A stretch of DNA of 16,232 nucleotides from an uncultured Alphaproteobacteria bacterium (GCA_929200335.1 CAKMZG010000025.1:2776-19007); one strand, 5' to 3'. Shown: positions 8,067 to 16,220, counted from the stretch's first letter. Notes: a model not told the origin generated them from the sequence alone. Made by a program: numbers and translations.

Positions 8067-9005
8067 TTATAGACCAGTGCGAATTGGAGTTTTCTCTAAA
8101 GTCTTTTTCTTTATGCGCTCTCGGTTGATTGTATAGGCCGTAGATAAGATAATTATGGCGGCTCCTATAAAGGTATAGATGTTTGGAATTTCATTAAACC
8201 AGAAGATGCCAATTAGGGTTGCATAGATAATGCGTCCATAGTCCAAAACCCCGAGAAGGGATGCCTCGCTATATTTATAAGCAATAATGTTAAAGCGTTG
8301 CGCAAAATAGCCAATCACTCCGATGGTGATCAACACCAGCCAATCATAAAATTCAGGCCATTTCCAAAAATAAATTGCAGGAATGGTGATGGCAAGACCC
8401 ACAAAAAAGGCTTGATAGGCAAGAATTGTGATAGGCTTTTCCGTTCGAGTTAATTTACGGATACAAACCATGGCAAGTCCAGCCCCAGCAGAACCGATGA
8501 TGGCTAGTATTTCATAAAAGCTAACACCATCAATAGATGGGCGCAGCATGATATAGACGCCTAAAAATCCAATCACAACCGCGCTCCAGCGCCTGATGCC
8601 GACAACTTCGCCTAGAATGAATATGGCAAATATTGTGATGAAAAAAGCCTTTGAAAAGCCGATGGCGGTTGCAGTTGCCAAATCCATATGAATAATGGCT
8701 GTAAATCCACAGCTCATGGCGATAAGCGCTGAAGCAATTCTAATGAATTGCAGCCCTAATTGGTCGGTTTTTAGGGCTGCAATTGGGTTATCAGAAAATG
8801 CTCTAACCACAAAAGCAACCATAATGAGTTGACGTATGAACAGGATTTGAAAGACATTATAAGTCTGTCCCATCCATTTGATGCAGGCCACCATAAAACT
8901 AAAGCCCACAGCACCAATTAAAAATAGCATTATGCCTTTGGCATGCATGGGCATTTGTTCATACCAACGTATGATTTTTAGGTTTTTCCAGTTTAACGGG
9001 ATCAT
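8067..9005 (-). CDS. DMT/EamA family permease
   Basis: A 312-residue inner-membrane carrier of the drug/metabolite transporter superfamily, with about ten hydrophobic segments arranged as two EamA repeats (about 22-155 and 162-293). Family-style features include 'FSKAFFITIFAIFILGE' with the following RRW at the end of repeat 1, 'LRPSIDG' at about 154-160 and 'GVLDYGRIIYA' in repeat 2. The closest style is the group annotated as S-adenosylmethionine or metabolite uptake permeases, but the substrate cannot be read from the sequence. The start is uncertain: no clear ribosome binding site precedes the ATG at 9005, and ATG codons at residues 18, 20 and 25 would leave all membrane segments intact. 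It is divergent from the molybdopterin subunit gene, which might hint at shared control or a related substrate. Confidence 0.85.
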   Translation of the reverse strand: MIPLNWKNLKIIRWYEQMPMHAKGIMLFLIGAVGFSFMVACIKWMGQTYNVFQILFIRQLIMVAFVVRAFSDNPIAALKTDQLGLQFIRIASALIAMSCGFTAIIHMDLATATAIGFSKAFFITIFAIFILGEVVGIRRWSAVVIGFLGVYIMLRPSIDGVSFYEILAIIGSAGAGLAMVCIRKLTRTEKPITILAYQAFFVGLAITIPAIYFWKWPEFYDWLVLITIGVIGYFAQRFNIIAYKYSEASLLGVLDYGRIIYATLIGIFWFNEIPNIYTFIGAAIIILSTAYTINRERIKKKTLEKTPIRTGL

Positions 9006-9062
9006 GCGAACTATTTAAATTTTTTGAGGGTTGAATATGGTAAATTTTCGTTTGGGCAGTAA

Positions 9063-9122
9063 TTGTACGCTATCTTATTCATGTGTATATTGATAGGGTA
9101 ACTTGTTAAATTCAATTTGAAT
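9063..9122. promoter_or_regulatory. Divergent promoter region between the DMT permease and the molybdenum hydroxylase gene
   Basis: On the plus strand TTGTAC (9063-9068) and TATATT (9086-9091) are 17 nt apart, a good sigma-70-type match giving a leader of about 40 nt before the ATG at 9138. On the minus strand TTGAAT (plus positions 9110-9115) and CAATAT (9087-9092) are also 17 nt apart, so the two -10 elements coincide. A 13-bp palindrome, ATTCAA-T-TTGAAT (9110-9122), sits in the proposed leader of the plus-strand gene and overlaps the minus-strand -35, a possible operator position. All of this is pattern matching. I saw no TPP riboswitch motifs here. Confidence 0.4.
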
Positions 9123-9137
9123 ACATGGAAATAATCT

Positions 9138-11462
9138 ATGGATATTAAGGTTCCACCAAAATTTGGCAGTAAAAACCAAGCTAAATATGGCATGGGTTCC
9201 AGTGTGTTGCGTAAAGAAGATGCCGCATTTATAAAAGGCGAAGGGTGTTATACCGACGATATCCATGATCCCAATCAATTAGTAGCGTTATTTTTAAGAT
9301 CTCCCATAGCTCATGCTAACATCACCCATCTTGATATAAGTGAAGCCCTGGCGCTTGAAGGGGTTCATGCTATTTTAACCCATGATGATATCAAAGATTA
9401 CGGCAATTTGCCCTGCGTACGGCCACTGCAGCAAGCTGATGGTAATATTCACCCTATCAAGTCTATCCCGCTTCTGGTTAAGGATAAAATTCTTCACGTT
9501 GGTGATGCTATTGCTATGGTGGTGGCGGATAATCTAGCTGTTGCTCGCGATGCTTTGGAGTTGATTGAGCTTGATTTTGATATGCTTGATGCAGTGGTAG
9601 AGATAGAAAGTGCTTTAAAAGATGATGCGCCATTGGTGCATGAAGATTTAAAAACAAACCAAGCGTTTCAAGTGGAAATTGGCGATAAGGCTAAGATTGA
9701 GAAGATTTTTCAATCCGCACCCGAAATTTGCGAATTGCAAATAATTAATAATCGTCTGGTAAGTAATTTTATGGAATTGCGCTCAGCCATTGGTGAATGG
9801 TCAGATGATGAGGGCTATATCCTTACATCTGGTTCTCAAGGGGTGCATGGTATTCGTGATATCCTAGCCAAAGATGTTCTAAAAGTTGATCCCAAAACCA
9901 TTCGTATGATTACGCCCGATGTAGGCGGTGGTTTTGGCACGAAGGTTTTTCCTTACCGTGAGCATGCGCTTGTGTTGATCGCGGCAAAAAGCTTAAAGAG
10001 AAAAATTAAATGGACATGTGAGCGTTCAGAGCATTTTGTAATTGATGTCCATGGTCGTGATAATTTGACGTTAATGCGTATGGCCATGGATAATACTGGA
10101 AAATTTTTAGCCCTTGATGTGGATTTAAAAGCAGCCATGGGAGCTTATTTAAATTGCTATGGGCCTTTTATCCCTTATCTCAGCCAATCCATTTTAACTG
10201 GCATCTATGACATCCCTGCAGCTTTTACCACGATTACGGGGGTTTATTCTCATACAGTGCCTGTGGATGCTTATCGTGGCGCTGGCCGCCCAGAGGCGAT
10301 TTATGCTCTTGAACGCTTGGTAGATCATTGTGCGCGCCATCTAGGCCTTTCTGTTGAGGAGATTAGGCGGCGCAATGCCATTACCCCAGATCAATTGCCC
10401 TATCAGGCTGTAACAGGTGCTTTTTATGATACGGGTGACTTTACCGCTCATATGGAAGTCTGCATGAAAAATGCAAAATGGGATAGTTTTAGTGAGCGTT
10501 ATGAGCAAGCAAAACTTAAAGGCAAAATTAGGGGCATTGGCATGTCTACTTATATTGAAGCCTGCGCTTTTCCTGGTTCAGAACCTGCTTTTATTGAATT
10601 AAATGAGGATGGTTCTGTAACCATTTTAATAGGCACCCAATCTAATGGGCAAGGGCATCAAACGGCCTATGCGCAATTAGCTGCGGATGTTTTAAGTCTC
10701 CATATTGATGATGTGCATGTGCATCAAGGTGATACGGCGCGTCTTGCAAATGGTGGCGGTACGGGTGGTTCTCGCTCCATTCCATTGGGTGGTGTATCTG
10801 TGCATCAAGCCAGTGAAGATCTAAGCGAAAAAATCAAAGAGGTAGCTTCTGATGTTTTAGAAGCATCTAAACAAGATTTGGAATTAATTGAGGGCTGGGT
10901 GCGCGTGGTAGGTACTGATAAGGCTGTTTCATTAAGTGAGATAGCAAAATCTGCACCCATAATGCTGAAAGGTGAAGGTGAATTTAAACAAGCAAAAGCC
11001 ACTTATCCTAATGGCACTCATATATGTGAGGTGGAAATTGACCCTGATACGGGTGAATGCGCGGTGGTTGATTATCATATTGTTGATGATTTTGGTAAGA
11101 CGCTTAATCCGCTCATGCTGGCAGGTCAGGTGCATGGAGGTGTAGCGCAAGCCATTGGTCAATGTCTTTTAGAGCATACGGTTTATGATGATGATGGGCA
11201 ATTGCTCTCGGCTTCATTTATGGATTATTCTATGCCGCGTGCTGATGATATGCCTGATTTTAAATTTGAAACCCGTAATGTGCCTTCAACCTCTAATATC
11301 ATGGGGATGAAGGGCGCTGGTGAAGCGGGAACCATTGGAGCGTGTCCTGCGGTGATGAATGCTGTTGTTGATGCTCTTGATCGTGCTTATGGAATCAAGC
11401 ATATTGATATGCCAGCAACACCACACCATATTTGGCAGGCAATATATCAACAAAAAGCTTAG
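9138..11462 (+). CDS. Xanthine dehydrogenase/CO dehydrogenase family molybdopterin-binding large subunit (form II CoxL-like)
   Basis: A 774-residue catalytic subunit of the molybdenum hydroxylase superfamily, which hydroxylates aldehydes, purines or other heterocycles using a Mo-pterin cofactor. The N-terminal hammerhead domain begins with 'GSSVLRKED' and 'GEGCYTDDI' (about 20-42). The cofactor-binding domains follow with 'GGGFGTK' 263-269, 'AYRGAGR' 378-384, 'GQGHQT' 504-509, 'GTGGSRS' 541-547 and 'KGAGEAG' 725-731, where Glu729 is the expected catalytic base. AYRGAGR is the form II signature; true CO dehydrogenases carry AYRCSFR, so CO is not the likely substrate. The usual FAD and 2Fe-2S partner subunits are absent on both sides: an opposite-strand permease lies upstream and thiD 38 bp downstream. 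The start has GGAA 7 nt upstream (9127-9130). The physiological substrate is unknown. Confidence 0.92.
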   Translation: MDIKVPPKFGSKNQAKYGMGSSVLRKEDAAFIKGEGCYTDDIHDPNQLVALFLRSPIAHANITHLDISEALALEGVHAILTHDDIKDYGNLPCVRPLQQADGNIHPIKSIPLLVKDKILHVGDAIAMVVADNLAVARDALELIELDFDMLDAVVEIESALKDDAPLVHEDLKTNQAFQVEIGDKAKIEKIFQSAPEICELQIINNRLVSNFMELRSAIGEWSDDEGYILTSGSQGVHGIRDILAKDVLKVDPKTIRMITPDVGGGFGTKVFPYREHALVLIAAKSLKRKIKWTCERSEHFVIDVHGRDNLTLMRMAMDNTGKFLALDVDLKAAMGAYLNCYGPFIPYLSQSILTGIYDIPAAFTTITGVYSHTVPVDAYRGAGRPEAIYALERLVDHCARHLGLSVEEIRRRNAITPDQLPYQAVTGAFYDTGDFTAHMEVCMKNAKWDSFSERYEQAKLKGKIRGIGMSTYIEACAFPGSEPAFIELNEDGSVTILIGTQSNGQGHQTAYAQLAADVLSLHIDDVHVHQGDTARLANGGGTGGSRSIPLGGVSVHQASEDLSEKIKEVASDVLEASKQDLELIEGWVRVVGTDKAVSLSEIAKSAPIMLKGEGEFKQAKATYPNGTHICEVEIDPDTGECAVVDYHIVDDFGKTLNPLMLAGQVHGGVAQAIGQCLLEHTVYDDDGQLLSASFMDYSMPRADDMPDFKFETRNVPSTSNIMGMKGAGEAGTIGACPAVMNAVVDALDRAYGIKHIDMPATPHHIWQAIYQQKA

Positions 11463-11500
11463 TGCAAAAGCATAGGCGGGCAAAGGTTAAACGGGCATTT

Positions 11501-12295
11501 ATGACAGCAATAGCATTAACAATCGCGGGTTCTGATTCAGGCGGTGGCGCAGGCATCCAGGCAGACCTTAAAGCATTTTCAGCAATGAAAGCCTATGGGG
11601 CATCTGTCATAACAGCCATTACAGCGCAGAACACTATGGGTGTCACAGCTATTCATGATGTGCCTATTGATATTATATCTGCACAGATTGAGGCAGTATT
11701 ATCAGACCTTGATGTTGACGCCATTAAAATTGGCATGCTTTCAAACCCTGAAACTATTCAAGCGGTTGCTGAAGGCATTGCAAAATATCCTAAAATACCG
11801 GTGATTTTAGATCCCGTTATGGTGGCTGAAAGTGGGGATGTTTTGTTGCAACATTCAGCTATTTCAGCATTGATTGAGCTGCTTTTTCCGAAGGCAGCAT
11901 TAATCACGCCCAATCTGCCAGAAGCTGCAAAACTTTTAGATTGCGCAATGGCAGAAAATCGCTCTGATATGGAAGTGCAGGCTCAAAAGCTATTAGCCCT
12001 TGGTGCTAATGCTGTTTTAATGAAGGGCGGCCATTTTGAAGGCGATGCCGCAGATTATTTTTGTGATGGGCAAAAGGGAGAGTGGTTTGAGGCCGAACGC
12101 ATAGAAAGCAATAATACTCATGGCACAGGGTGTTCGCTTTCCTCAGCCATTGCTGCTGGTATTGCTCACGGCAAGGATTTATCCTCAGCCACTGAAGCTG
12201 CAAAAGCTTGGCTCACAGGTGCTATAGCCGCCGCTGATAGTCAAGCAATTGGCAAAGGGCATGGCCCTGTCCATCATTTTCATGATTTATGGTAA
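11501..12295 (+). CDS. thiD: Hydroxymethylpyrimidine/phosphomethylpyrimidine kinase
   Basis: ThiD phosphorylates hydroxymethylpyrimidine and its monophosphate to the diphosphate used for thiamine phosphate synthesis, in the cytoplasm. The 264-residue product (E. coli about 266) starts at ATG 11501, where the conserved beginning 'MTAIALTIAGSDSGGGAG' falls. In-frame codons upstream (11432, GTG 11462) would overlap or abut the preceding gene and add unconserved residues. Ribokinase-fold motifs: GGGAG 14-18, 'TAQNT' 41-45, 'LDPVM' 103-107, 'TPNLPEA' 136-142, 'MKGGHFEG' 174-181, and the anion-hole/catalytic block 'THGTGCSLSSA' 206-216 with the Cys typical of ThiD. The C-terminus 'GHGPVHHFHDLW' is also standard. 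The 38-bp gap to the upstream molybdopterin subunit gene, with no terminator seen, suggests co-transcription. No other thi gene is present and I saw no TPP riboswitch motif. Confidence 0.95.
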   Translation: MTAIALTIAGSDSGGGAGIQADLKAFSAMKAYGASVITAITAQNTMGVTAIHDVPIDIISAQIEAVLSDLDVDAIKIGMLSNPETIQAVAEGIAKYPKIPVILDPVMVAESGDVLLQHSAISALIELLFPKAALITPNLPEAAKLLDCAMAENRSDMEVQAQKLLALGANAVLMKGGHFEGDAADYFCDGQKGEWFEAERIESNNTHGTGCSLSSAIAAGIAHGKDLSSATEAAKAWLTGAIAAADSQAIGKGHGPVHHFHDLW

Positions 12296-12349
12296 CTTAA
12301 AAGCCTTAGAACGTCTCACCGATATGATTTTGGCTATAATTAAAAATTC

Positions 12350-13636
12350 TTATGAATTTCCTGTTGTCCCTTCTGTGCTTTCATCTGTTTCATAATATTC
12401 AGGTTCAGAACGCGGATCCATGTTATAGGTTTCAGGTGTATGCACCCGCGCCATTGGAGAAGTTTGAAAGTCAATCTGTTCATTGTCATCTGGTGATTCA
12501 CGCTTAGAGACACGATAAATGGCATAGCCAGAATAAAGCAGATGAATAGTTGCCGTTGATAAAAACAGTGCATTTGCTCCAAAAAAATCCATCATTTGCG
12601 CCGTAAATAGAGGGCCCGCCATGGTGCCGGCGCCATAAATTACCAATAGGCCGCCAGCAGTTTTAACAAAATCAGCAGGGTCGGCATGATCGTTAGCATG
12701 AGCCACATTAAGCGAATATATTGAGAATAATGTTCCGCCATAAATTAAGATGGTTAGGAAAAAGATGGTGTTATTAGGATTGTTTTGTGCAAGCAGCATC
12801 AGGGTAAAACCAAGCGTAGCACCAGCAAGCCCTGCGCCGATCATAACATAGCGACGGTCGAGGCGGTCAGATAAACGTCCGATAGGATATTGAAAGATAA
12901 TAGCTCCAATCATGGCGGAGGCCATCAAGGTTGCCAATGTTTTTGAATCAAATCCTGCTTCATGGCCAAAAACAGGCGCAAAAGTACCCCATCCTGAGCT
13001 GATAATACCGGAAAAAAATGAACCAATTGCTGCAATGGGCGAGTTTCTAAACAATGCTTTGAGGTTCATATCAACTTCGGTTAGGGGCGCTGGTGATTGA
13101 GCCTTGGATACCGCAGTTGGAATAACCGCCAAAGCATAAAGGATAGCGCATAACATGAAGAGTGTGTCTTTTTCAGGTTGAGCAAAAATCAAAAGATATT
13201 GTCCGCCCATGATGGCGACCTGTGTGACGATCATATAGACGGAGAAAATCATGCCACGGGTAGAGTTATCACCGCGTTCATTTAGCCAACTTTCACAAAC
13301 CATGTAGCAACCCGCAAGCGAAAAACCTGTTACGGCGCGCAGAATCATCCATGCTACTGGGTTCACAATCATGGCATTAATCAACATGACGGTTGCTAAT
13401 AGAGCGCTTAAAGCCGCAAAGGTTCGCACATGACCAACCCTGCGCACAAGAAGCGGAATTTGCACGCAGCCTATAGTAAAGCCGATGGCGAAGAATGTAC
13501 TAATCCAACCGATTTGAAACGCAGAAAAGCTCTCTATTTGTGCACGTACTGGAATTAGAAGGCCAATTAGGCCTGTTCCAGCAAATAAGAAGGCGGCGCT
13601 AGCTAAAATAGATATAATGGGTAGAATATGGTGCAT
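12350..13636 (-). CDS. MFS transporter, YcaD-like
   Basis: A 428-residue inner-membrane carrier of the major facilitator superfamily with about 12 hydrophobic segments (residues 5-378). The TM4 region 'RAVTGFSLAGCYMVCESWLNERG' type block (about 100-122, containing ESWLN at 115-119) marks the YcaD-like branch, whose substrates are not established. A charged loop 'GRLSDRLDRR' (253-262) is the motif A equivalent between TM8 and TM9, with the matching 'RRVGHVRTF' after TM2. Residues 389-428 form an extra cytoplasmic, acidic and hydrophilic tail containing 'MDPRSEPEYYETDESTE', reminiscent of tails on alphaproteobacterial members. AAAGG 9 nt upstream of the ATG supports the start. It lies 57 bp downstream of the uracil-DNA glycosylase gene on the same strand and may be transcribed with it. 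It converges with thiD over 54 bp without a clear terminator. Confidence 0.87.
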   Translation of the reverse strand: MHHILPIISILASAAFLFAGTGLIGLLIPVRAQIESFSAFQIGWISTFFAIGFTIGCVQIPLLVRRVGHVRTFAALSALLATVMLINAMIVNPVAWMILRAVTGFSLAGCYMVCESWLNERGDNSTRGMIFSVYMIVTQVAIMGGQYLLIFAQPEKDTLFMLCAILYALAVIPTAVSKAQSPAPLTEVDMNLKALFRNSPIAAIGSFFSGIISSGWGTFAPVFGHEAGFDSKTLATLMASAMIGAIIFQYPIGRLSDRLDRRYVMIGAGLAGATLGFTLMLLAQNNPNNTIFFLTILIYGGTLFSIYSLNVAHANDHADPADFVKTAGGLLVIYGAGTMAGPLFTAQMMDFFGANALFLSTATIHLLYSGYAIYRVSKRESPDDNEQIDFQTSPMARVHTPETYNMDPRSEPEYYETDESTEGTTGNS

Positions 13637-13693
13637 TTGTACGTGCCTTTAAAATTAAAATGCTAAAAAAATCCTGCAAACCCAAATCAGGGC

Positions 13694-14527
13694 TTACTTA
13701 TCAATTTTATACTTCAATGCTAAAAGGTCTTTCCATGCAAGCTTTTTTTGCATGGGTTGGCGCAATAAATATTGAGGATGAAACATACTGATGCACGGAT
13801 AGTTTTCATCTGATATTTGCAAGCTTTTCCACTTGCCACGCAAGCGCACAATGCTGTCATTTGAGTTGAGCATGGTTTTGGCAGCGGACGCCCCAATAAG
13901 AACGATATGCTTAGGCTTAATCAATTTGATTTGCCGCTCAATGAAAGGTAGGCATAGCGTATTCTCAAAAGGCGTGGGCGCTCGATTGCCAGGTGGGCGC
14001 CATGGAATGATATGACCAATGTAAATAGCCTCTCGGCTTAAGCCAATGCTGGCCAACATTCGATCAAGCAAAATGCCAGCATCACCCACAAATGGTTTGC
14101 CGCTTAAATCTTCATCACGGCCAGGGGCGTCACAAATTAGCATTACTTCGGCCTCAGGATTTCCCTCGCCGAGAATGGTATGTTTTGCTGTGCTTTTTAA
14201 ATTACAGCCTTCAAAATTTATGACAGCCTCATTTAAGTCTTCTAATGTTTGAGCCTCCCGAGCTACACCGCAGGCGCGTTTTATAGTCTCTTCATTGGGA
14301 ACAGAAGCGACCTGAGGCGCTATGGGTTTAGGCTGCGCTTTAGACGGGTTTGCGTTGGGGCGTTTTAATTCAGGCTTTTGCGCCTTGTTTAACTTAGCCT
14401 TTTCAGCGGCTTGTTTGGTTTCAGCAAAGCGATCTTGTGGTGTTTCTGCCAAAGCGCAATCAATACCGCTATCTAGAAAAAATTCTAGAATTTCTTGATG
14501 CGAGAATGATTGCTGTTCTATAGGCAT
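13694..14527 (-). CDS. Uracil-DNA glycosylase, family 4-like (alphaproteobacterial type)
   Basis: A 277-residue DNA repair enzyme expected to excise uracil from DNA. Residues about 30-80 are a Lys/Pro/Ala/Gln-rich, probably disordered linker. The glycosylase domain spans about 85-277. Visible motifs are 'APGRDEDLSGKPFVGDAG' at 134-151 (motif A and uracil pocket), 'PWRPPGNRAPTP' at 175-186 and 'FHPQYLLRQP' at 249-258 (motif B with His250). Family 4 enzymes hold a 4Fe-4S cluster with four cysteines, the first two as CxxC. Here only Cys108 and Cys192 align; the other two positions are Phe105 and Trp176. Motif A reads CDAPG (132-136) instead of GEAPG. I recall Phe and Trp at these places in related alphaproteobacterial enzymes, so the subgroup may be normal, but cluster binding is doubtful. 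No clear ribosome binding site is seen before the ATG, so the start is less certain. It lies between the binding-protein and MFS genes. Confidence 0.86.
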   Translation of the reverse strand: MPIEQQSFSHQEILEFFLDSGIDCALAETPQDRFAETKQAAEKAKLNKAQKPELKRPNANPSKAQPKPIAPQVASVPNEETIKRACGVAREAQTLEDLNEAVINFEGCNLKSTAKHTILGEGNPEAEVMLICDAPGRDEDLSGKPFVGDAGILLDRMLASIGLSREAIYIGHIIPWRPPGNRAPTPFENTLCLPFIERQIKLIKPKHIVLIGASAAKTMLNSNDSIVRLRGKWKSLQISDENYPCISMFHPQYLLRQPMQKKLAWKDLLALKYKIDK

Positions 14528-14603
14528 GATTTTAAAGCTGACTTTAGGGTTGGTTCATTTCATTTATTAATGCAGCTTAAAACAATTTTACAACCTATAC
14601 CAA

Positions 14604-16220
14604 TTAATTATTTGCTGATTTATACTTTAAAAATCCTATATTCAGATTGGGAATAACATAAGTAGTTGCTTCCTCGATATTACTAAATTTGGGTTTAATC
14701 ATAGCTGTCGGCGAGTCCGTTACAATCGGTAAGAGTAATTTTTTATCCAAAATATATTGATCCAAATTTTTCAGGCTTGTTATATATTCCTTCTCGCCTT
14801 CCATGTTTGAGGTTTCTTGCAATAGGTGCGAATAATGTGGATCAGGTTTAAGTTTGGTCAGTTTAGAATATTCATCAAGAATAGTTAGATATTGATGAGG
14901 ATTAGCATATTGATCAATAAAGGAGCCAATGGCCAGATCATAGTGGCCTTTGGTAAAGGAATCTATCATCGCGTAAAAATTATCGCTTTCTATCAGCTCA
15001 ACCTTTATGAATATGGTTTCCCAGCTGCCTTTAATAAATCCTGCGATAGCATCATAGCCTGGGACAGGGGCTACTCCCAATTTAAGCTTTAGCGGATTTT
15101 CCTTGCTATAGCCATTTTTTAACATAAATTCTTTTACTTTGGCCAATCTTTCTGGAAATGGAATTTTGATTTTGGGATCATCAAGCCCAGGGTATTTACC
15201 GGTGTTTCGCGGTATATTACTATCAAGCACATTATCTGAAGAGCCGAAAAGGGCAGTTGAAAAAGTTTTGCGATCTAAGGCAGCATAAAGCTTATTTAAG
15301 AAAGTGTTATTTTGCAAAATTGCTTTTCGACTATCTGGCAATAGGAAATAAACGCGCGGTGTGCCAACGCTAATTGTTTCATTCTTATAAGTGCTTGAAA
15401 CCCATGCTTTTTGTTTGCCAATGGGGCCAGTTAATATATCTATTTGATTGTTGCTATAACGTTCTAGGCCATCTTGAAAATTAGTTCCGGTATAAATAAT
15501 ACGCTCAATATCCACTTTATGTTTATCAGGAAAATAAGGATTTTTTTCTACCGTTATACGAGTATCGGAATGATCTGTAATCATATAAGGGCCGTAGGAT
15601 AATTTTTTGCTAGATTTAATCCATGGCTGGTCTTTAATTTCAAGATAATCTTCTAAAGCAATCGCACAGGATATTGTATCAGCAAAACTACTGAATCGCA
15701 GAGCATTTTTATTTTTAAATTCAAACAGAAGTTCATGATCATTGACGACTGTTAGCCCTATTTTAGCATCGACATTGCCTTCTGACCATTTTTCCCAGCC
15801 GATAATTCCTATGAAAGCTTTTTGTGTGGTGCTCTTCTCATTAGATAAGCGTTGGTAGTTTCTATAGAAATCATGAGCAGTAACGGGAGTTCCGTTGCTC
15901 CAACGTAAATCTTTTCTTAAGAAAAATCTAATGTTTTTGCCGTCATTTTCCAGTACCCATCTATGTGCGCTGGCCGGCAGTTTTTTGCCAGATTTTGTAA
16001 TTAAAATCAGCGGCCAATGCAGCTGTGAGCCAATTTCTCGATGGGTAATGTAATTGGTTTTGGTTGTATCAAAATTATTACCTTCTAAACCAACGGTGAA
16101 TGAAACGCGTAGGGGTTTAGTTTCTTCAGAAGAAGCCTGAATATTGCCTAAATAGGTTATAGAAAAAGCGATAAATATTGATAATCTTATTATGGAATTT
16201 AAATAAAATTTAAAATACAT
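14604..16220 (-). CDS. ABC transporter periplasmic substrate-binding protein, family 5 (peptide/nickel type)
   Basis: A 538-residue exported solute-binding protein of the OppA/DppA type, expected to capture oligopeptides or similar ligands in the periplasm for an ABC importer. A signal peptide is visible: Lys4 and Arg12, a hydrophobic core at about 13-24 and a probable cleavage after Ala29. Family features include 'DLRWSNGTPVTAHDF' (about 104-118) and 'YGPYMITD' followed by 'NPYFPDK' (about 209-233). The 3' end is complete. The ATG at 16218-16220 is 12 bases from the window edge and the frame remains open to the edge, so the true start could be further upstream. No permease or ATPase gene follows: a uracil-DNA glycosylase gene lies 76 bp downstream, so the transporter partners must be elsewhere or upstream of the window. 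The ligand cannot be deduced. Confidence 0.88.
   Translation of the reverse strand: MYFKFYLNSIIRLSIFIAFSITYLGNIQASSEETKPLRVSFTVGLEGNNFDTTKTNYITHREIGSQLHWPLILITKSGKKLPASAHRWVLENDGKNIRFFLRKDLRWSNGTPVTAHDFYRNYQRLSNEKSTTQKAFIGIIGWEKWSEGNVDAKIGLTVVNDHELLFEFKNKNALRFSSFADTISCAIALEDYLEIKDQPWIKSSKKLSYGPYMITDHSDTRITVEKNPYFPDKHKVDIERIIYTGTNFQDGLERYSNNQIDILTGPIGKQKAWVSSTYKNETISVGTPRVYFLLPDSRKAILQNNTFLNKLYAALDRKTFSTALFGSSDNVLDSNIPRNTGKYPGLDDPKIKIPFPERLAKVKEFMLKNGYSKENPLKLKLGVAPVPGYDAIAGFIKGSWETIFIKVELIESDNFYAMIDSFTKGHYDLAIGSFIDQYANPHQYLTILDEYSKLTKLKPDPHYSHLLQETSNMEGEKEYITSLKNLDQYILDKKLLLPIVTDSPTAMIKPKFSNIEEATTYVIPNLNIGFLKYKSANN

Noticed and set aside
8059..8075. GGTC/GACC hairpin at the pgi-permease junction as a terminator
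   Set aside because: The stem is only 4 bp with an unpaired AT-rich loop and no T-tract on either strand.
9006..9137. TPP riboswitch controlling the thiD transcript
   Set aside because: The conserved TPP aptamer motifs (such as CTGAGA) are not present here or in the 38-bp gap before thiD.
9138..11462. Aerobic carbon monoxide dehydrogenase large subunit (true CoxL)
   Set aside because: The active-site loop reads AYRGAGR, the form II signature, not AYRCSFR, and no coxM or coxS genes are adjacent.
11432..11500. Longer thiD start overlapping the end of the molybdopterin subunit gene
   Set aside because: The added 23 residues are unlike any ThiD N-terminus, while the ATG at 11501 gives the conserved start and the normal length.
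14532..14580. Inverted repeat AAGCTG/CAGCTT between the binding-protein and glycosylase genes
   Set aside because: The arms are 6 bp with a spacer of over 30 nt and no T-tract, so neither a terminator nor a clear operator can be supported.
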